In this document: positions 6,470-9,911 of the stretch, piece after piece
Layout: each line of letters begins with the position of its first letter
How positions within the stretch are numbered: the stretch's first letter is position 1
Assembly (NCBI GenBank): GCA_027011025.1
Contig: JALVAU010000137.1
Span: 1 to 9,911 of the forward strand
DNA length: 9,911 bases
Origin: Campylobacteraceae bacterium
GTDB taxonomy: Bacteria > Campylobacterota > Campylobacteria > Campylobacterales > Sulfurospirillaceae
Direction of reading: 5' to 3'
The notes under the pieces: model-generated
What the model saw: the letters and a program-made list of their open reading frames with translations, nothing else
What the model was told of the DNA's origin: nothing
Databases searched by the model: none
Program-made: the position numbers and the translations under genes

Positions 6470-7838
6470 GAAATGCCTTGTCAAGCATGATAGTCATAGG
6501 TTTTAATAGATATTCTAACGGTGTTTGGCTACCTATCTTTATAACAACACTGGCAGGCATACCGGGTAAAAGTGTAAGATGTTCTTTTTTCAGTACCTCT
6601 TTGCCTTCTTTATCCACAACCAATTTAACCTTATAAAAACTGCGTCCCTTTTTATCTACTGTACTATCTGCTGCAACAAATATCACTTCTCCCTCTATAT
6701 TGTGTATAAATCTACCTTTTAGCTGAAAAGCAGGGAATGTCATATTTGCTTTCAATCCAACTTTTGCATAATCAATATGTTGTGGCGATAGTCTAGCCTC
6801 TATGATTAATTTTGAGTTATCAGGTACTATCTCCATTATAGGTTTCCCTGGAGCTATGATCGCACCGATAGTGTGAATTTGCAAATCAAGAACAGTACCA
6901 TTGACGGGGGCCTTTATAGTAGTTCTTGAAAGCTTATCTTTCACTTCTGTCATTCTGGCTCTTAAATCTTCAATCTTTGTTTGTGCATCTTGCAACTGTT
7001 TTCTTATCTTAACAAAAAAACTCTCTTCTTTTAGGGATAGCTCTGTTCTAGCCTTTCTTATCTGTATCTGCGCCTTTAAAATCTCTGTTTTATTTGTCAG
7101 TATATCAGATTTTATAGACTCTATCTTTCTCTTTACCTCTCTTAGTTTTGTCTTATCTATCAACTTTTCATCATACAGAGTCTGTTGTTCGTCTGCCTCT
7201 TTTTGAAATGATTTCAGAAGTGTCTCTTTTGATTTTATAACCTCTTTTAAGCCTTTTATCTGATTGTTAAAAGACTCTATATTTTGGGATGTAACTTTCC
7301 TCTCTTTTTTCAAAGACGCCATCTCATTGCCAAATATCTCTCTTTGGACTTTTATCAATTTATCTTTTTTTGATTTCTCTAAACTATCTAACTCTTTTGG
7401 AAAATTTATCTTGCTCTTGTTCCTGTTTTCAGCTACCAATCTAGCTTCTAGTGCTAAAGTTTCATAATACTTTGCCATATATGATCGCAGAGTTGCCCTA
7501 GCCTTTACTTCACTTAACCTGACAAGAACATCACCCTTTTTTACAAAATCCCCATCCTTTACATTTATACTCTCTACGATTCCACCTTCTAGATGCTGTA
7601 TGACTTTTTTATTTGCTTCCACCATCACTTGCCCAGGCACAGAAACACCTGTAGCTAGCCTTGCAAAAGCTGACCATGCAGCTATAATACCGAAAACTAA
7701 AACTATCACAAATATTCCCATTTTTACATATTTATCAACATTTATATCGGGAGTATCCGGCAAGCTACTTTTTTGTTTGTCCTCTAGTACATCTACTACT
7801 TCTGTGTTTTCTTTTAAGGATTTATTACTGTTTTCCAC
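6459..7838 (-). CDS. HlyD-family type I secretion membrane-fusion (periplasmic adaptor) protein
   Basis: A protein of about 459 residues that should bridge the inner-membrane ABC transporter and the TolC-like channel. It has a short acidic cytoplasmic tail, one membrane anchor (about 41-60, the MGIFVIVLVFGIIAAWSAF segment), a half-lipoyl motif VIQHLEGGIVESINVKDGD followed by KKGDVLVRL, a long charged coiled-coil arm (about 150-310), the second half-lipoyl region near TTIKAPVNGTVLDL, and a beta-barrel domain. The C-terminal LTLLPGMPASVVIKIG matches the HlyD signature. Length and order fit the PrtE/SapE group. The open frame begins at a GTG at 7844, but GGGAG (7850-7846) is only 1 nt from it and 7 nt from the GTG at 7838, so the latter is preferred. 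The start then lies 2 bp past the stop of the ABC gene. The 3' end overlaps the GT4 start. Confidence 0.93.
   Translation of the reverse strand: MENSNKSLKENTEVVDVLEDKQKSSLPDTPDINVDKYVKMGIFVIVLVFGIIAAWSAFARLATGVSVPGQVMVEANKKVIQHLEGGIVESINVKDGDFVKKGDVLVRLSEVKARATLRSYMAKYYETLALEARLVAENRNKSKINFPKELDSLEKSKKDKLIKVQREIFGNEMASLKKERKVTSQNIESFNNQIKGLKEVIKSKETLLKSFQKEADEQQTLYDEKLIDKTKLREVKRKIESIKSDILTNKTEILKAQIQIRKARTELSLKEESFFVKIRKQLQDAQTKIEDLRARMTEVKDKLSRTTIKAPVNGTVLDLQIHTIGAIIAPGKPIMEIVPDNSKLIIEARLSPQHIDYAKVGLKANMTFPAFQLKGRFIHNIEGEVIFVAADSTVDKKGRSFYKVKLVVDKEGKEVLKKEHLTLLPGMPASVVIKIGSQTPLEYLLKPMTIMLDKAFLEE
6476..6479 (-). promoter_or_regulatory. Shine-Dalgarno deciding the GT4 start
   Basis: AAGG lies 6 nt before the TTG at 6469 and inside the last codons of the HlyD-family gene. 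The alternative in-frame TTG at 6484 has only CTATCATGC upstream, with no purine-rich site. Confidence 0.45.
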
Positions 7839-7840
7839 AA

Positions 7841-9595
7841 TCACTCTCCCGGATTTGTCATTTTTGGTATCGCTGCAATAGTTGTTTTCTCTACTGCTTT
7901 AGTCGTATTTGGTATAGACTTTGGCTTTAGTGCATTTAAAATCTCATCTCTTTCACCATACATACTCAATGCCCCTTGTGCAAGTACTGCTATTTTATCC
8001 ACAACTCTAAGTACACTTAATTTATGCGTAATCAGCACAACTGTACTTCTTTTTTCTTTCATAGTTAAAATTGCGCTCAATAGTGCTTTATCTCCCTCTT
8101 CATCCAAATTTGAATTCGGCTCATCTAAAACTATAATCTTAGGCTTACGATAGAGTGCCCTTGCCAATCCAACTCTTTGTCTTTGACCACCTGAGAGTGT
8201 AGCACCTCCTGGTCCAACCATCGTATCATAACCTTGAGGAAGCTTTAGTATCATCTCATGCACACCTGCTATCTTCGCCGCTTCTACTACCTCTTCCGGG
8301 TCAAGCTCACCAAATCTACTAATATTTTCACTGATACTACCTTCAAAAAGTTCTATGTCTTGAGGAAGATAACCTATATAAGGTCCTAGTTCTATATTGT
8401 TCCATCTATGTATATCTGCACCGTCTAGTCTTACTTTTCCATTGCTAAGTGGCCACACACCAAGCATCGCTCTTGCTAGTGTTGATTTTCCTGAGGCACT
8501 TGGCCCTACTATGCCAACAACTTCACCGATACCTATCTCCATATTTATGCCTTTAAGTATAGGTAGTTGTGTTATAGGTGCCAAAACAACAACGCTTTCT
8601 AGTTTTATCTCACCTTCTGGAGCTGGAAGCTTCATGGATTCTGGAATCTGGGGTATCTTTTTAAGTAGGGCATTAAGTCTCTTATACGACTCTCTTGTAT
8701 CTGCAAATCCTTTCCATGAGTTAGTAAGTAAATCTAATGGCGCTAAGGCTCTACCAAGCAAAACAGCACCTGCGATAATCATACCCGGAGATATAAGTCC
8801 AAATATTGCTAAAAAAGCTCCTAAACCATAGGTTAATGATTGCAAAAACTGTCTAAGGGTTCTACTTAGATTTGTCCACTTGCCTGCCACATCGCTTGAG
8901 TTTGATTGGATATTTAAAAAATCATAGTGCTTTTTTAGCCATCTGTTTTTTATATCGTTATTCATTCCCATAGCTTGCACTATCTCTGCATTTGCAATAT
9001 TTTTATTTATGTAACTAAGGGCCTGAGAATTTGCCACATTTGCCTGAGCTAGACCCTTTTTGGTTGTTTTGTCATTTATAATAGTTATACTAAGTATCAC
9101 AACCGCTGAAAAAACTGCAAACAGTGCAAGCCATGGACTAAAAAGATACATAACAAAAAGATATATAGGAAACCATGGAGCATCAAAAAAAGCAAAAACA
9201 CCTTGTCCTGTCATAAACTGTCTTATTTTTGTCAAATCTGTCATAGGTTGAGTCGAAGCCTTTCCAGGAGCAAGTCTTGCGAGATAAAAAACAACATCAA
9301 AAAGGTGAGAGTTTAACTCTAAATCTATCTTGTTTCCAATTCTCACTAAAATTCTTGATCTTATCATCTCTAAAATACCCTTGGTTGCAAACAGTACAGC
9401 GACTATTATGGTAAGCAATACTAGAGTCTCTATACTTCGACTTGCCATTACTCTGTCATATACCTGCAACATATATAAAGAGGGTACTAGCATCAGTGTA
9501 TTTATGAGAAGGCTAAAAATACCTACATAAAAAAATCCTTTTTTAGTATCCTTTATAGCCTGCTCTAATTGCGTTCTTGCTTGATTTGTTCTCAT
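7841..9595 (-). CDS. Type I secretion system permease/ATPase (PrtD/SapD-type ABC transporter)
   Basis: A 584-residue half-transporter that should power export of an unfolded protein with a C-terminal signal. The N-terminal membrane domain has paired hydrophobic segments (about 21-45, 56-72, 140-173, 253-290) and the PSLYMLQVYDRVMASRS signature of PrtD-like exporters. The nucleotide-binding domain has Walker A GPSASGKST (364-372), Q-loop Gln412, ABC signature LSGGQ (467-471), Walker B IIVLDEP (487-493) followed by NSNLDEEG, and H-loop His524. All catalytic positions appear intact. No C39 peptidase or C39-like domain precedes the membrane region, so the substrate is probably not a double-glycine-leader peptide and may not be RTX-toxin-like. 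A poorly conserved tail of about 30 residues follows the ATPase domain. The ATG at 9595 has AGGA 10 nt upstream, overlapping the stop of the SapC-family gene. Adaptor and channel genes follow. Confidence 0.95.
   Translation of the reverse strand: MRTNQARTQLEQAIKDTKKGFFYVGIFSLLINTLMLVPSLYMLQVYDRVMASRSIETLVLLTIIVAVLFATKGILEMIRSRILVRIGNKIDLELNSHLFDVVFYLARLAPGKASTQPMTDLTKIRQFMTGQGVFAFFDAPWFPIYLFVMYLFSPWLALFAVFSAVVILSITIINDKTTKKGLAQANVANSQALSYINKNIANAEIVQAMGMNNDIKNRWLKKHYDFLNIQSNSSDVAGKWTNLSRTLRQFLQSLTYGLGAFLAIFGLISPGMIIAGAVLLGRALAPLDLLTNSWKGFADTRESYKRLNALLKKIPQIPESMKLPAPEGEIKLESVVVLAPITQLPILKGINMEIGIGEVVGIVGPSASGKSTLARAMLGVWPLSNGKVRLDGADIHRWNNIELGPYIGYLPQDIELFEGSISENISRFGELDPEEVVEAAKIAGVHEMILKLPQGYDTMVGPGGATLSGGQRQRVGLARALYRKPKIIVLDEPNSNLDEEGDKALLSAILTMKEKRSTVVLITHKLSVLRVVDKIAVLAQGALSMYGERDEILNALKPKSIPNTTKAVEKTTIAAIPKMTNPGE
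7846..7850 (-). promoter_or_regulatory. Shine-Dalgarno deciding the HlyD-family start
   Basis: GGGAG sits 7 nt upstream of the GTG at 7838 but only 1 nt from the GTG at 7844, favouring the downstream start. It lies in the last codons of the ABC transporter gene, consistent with translational coupling. Confidence 0.45.
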
Positions 9596-9607
9596 AATTT
9601 ATATATC

Positions 9608-9911
9608 CTAATTTTCACTTTTTTGATTTTGGTTAGCTATTTTAAATAGAGTTTCAACTTTTGAAAGAGAATTTATATGTGCATCTAAAAAGCTAATTAT
9701 ACCTTTTCTTACCCATAGTGCTAGAGTTTCATCATCTAATTCATTTAATTTCTTTCTGCTGGCAACTTGAAATCCTTTTACCAAAACTTTTTTCTCTTCA
9801 CCCTCTCCCACACTTATCTCTCTTGGCTCTAAAATACCTGATTCTACTATAGTTTTTACTATAGCAGCGGTATTCATGCTCTGCTTCTCATAATCTGTCA
9901 AAAATTGAACT
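9608..9911 (-). CDS. sapC: SapC-family protein (partial, N-terminus off the right edge)
   Basis: The reading frame is open to the right edge, and the visible 100 or so residues look like a C-terminal portion. A TTG at 9901 is in frame but has no ribosome site, so the real start is probably outside the window. The visible part has a predicted helix ending in GILEPREI, then VKGFQVASRKKLNELDDETL and a final helix resembling KGIISFLDAHINSLSKVETL. This matches the C-terminal pattern I remember for the SapC family (PF07277): a leucine-rich helix followed by leu-glu-pro, a GF-x-V-x(3)-KLN-x-L-x-DE segment, then an AH-x(2)-SL helix. SapC of Campylobacter fetus lies at the head of the S-layer export genes, which agrees with the PrtD-type transporter 12 bp downstream. 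SapC function is unknown. The assignment is from pattern memory and not an alignment. Confidence 0.68.
   Translation of the reverse strand, partial: VQFLTDYEKQSMNTAAIVKTIVESGILEPREISVGEGEEKKVLVKGFQVASRKKLNELDDETLALWVRKGIISFLDAHINSLSKVETLFKIANQNQKSEN

Noticed and set aside
6470..6484. TTG at 6484 as the GT4 start
   Set aside because: No purine-rich site precedes it and the added residues are not part of the GT4 N-terminal strand. TTG at 6469 has AAGG at 6 nt.
8397..8831. Plus-strand open frame of 144 codons antisense to the ABC transporter
   Set aside because: It covers the Walker A region and part of the membrane domain of a clear transporter on the other strand. No motif of its own.
1..9911. 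CRISPR array, tRNA/rRNA genes, insertion sequence or attachment site
   Set aside because: No regularly spaced direct repeats, cloverleaf-like sequence, transposase motif or integrase was seen. The inverted repeats found are isolated hairpins without a transposase or flanking duplication.

Overview
The window is AT-rich and tightly packed, with every convincing gene on the minus strand, so transcription runs from right (9911) to left (1). Low GC, short or overlapping gene junctions, TTG and GTG starts with purine-rich Shine-Dalgarno sites, and the gene types point to a Campylobacterota (epsilonproteobacterial) chromosome, most likely a Sulfurimonas-like marine or sulfur-oxidising lineage. This placement is inferred from style and protein flavour, not from a marker gene.

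Layout in transcription order: the 3' part of a SapC-family gene (9911-9608); a PrtD-type type I secretion ABC transporter (9595-7841); its HlyD-family adaptor (about 7838-6459); a WbaZ-like GT4 glycosyltransferase (about 6469-5369); a TolC-family outer-membrane protein (5372-4080); a WbaP/WcaJ-like polyprenyl-phosphate sugar-1-phosphate transferase (4044-2731); a PolB-like DEDDy 3'-5' exonuclease (2730-1951); a phosphomannomutase/phosphoglucomutase (1967-594); a 112-bp gap holding a perfect 12-bp inverted repeat; and the 5' part of hisH (481-1).

From sapC to the hexose-phosphate mutase no gap exceeds about 35 bp and several junctions overlap, so this is probably one operon whose promoter lies beyond the right edge. 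The first part resembles the sapCDEF arrangement that exports S-layer proteins in Campylobacter fetus: SapC, ABC ATPase, membrane-fusion protein and TolC-like channel. A glycosyltransferase is wedged between adaptor and channel. The next genes could supply hexose-1-phosphate (mutase) and start a lipid-linked glycan (phosphoglycosyltransferase), with the GT4 enzyme extending it. The simplest reading is a combined protein-secretion and surface-glycan operon. The secreted substrate is not in the window.

The most unusual structural signals are the inverted repeat between the mutase and hisH, one arm of which overlaps the hisH Shine-Dalgarno, and a perfect 14-bp stem with a 7-nt loop inside the GT4 coding sequence. 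No tRNA, rRNA, CRISPR array, insertion sequence or convincing terminator was seen. The longest stretch without a gene is 112 bp.
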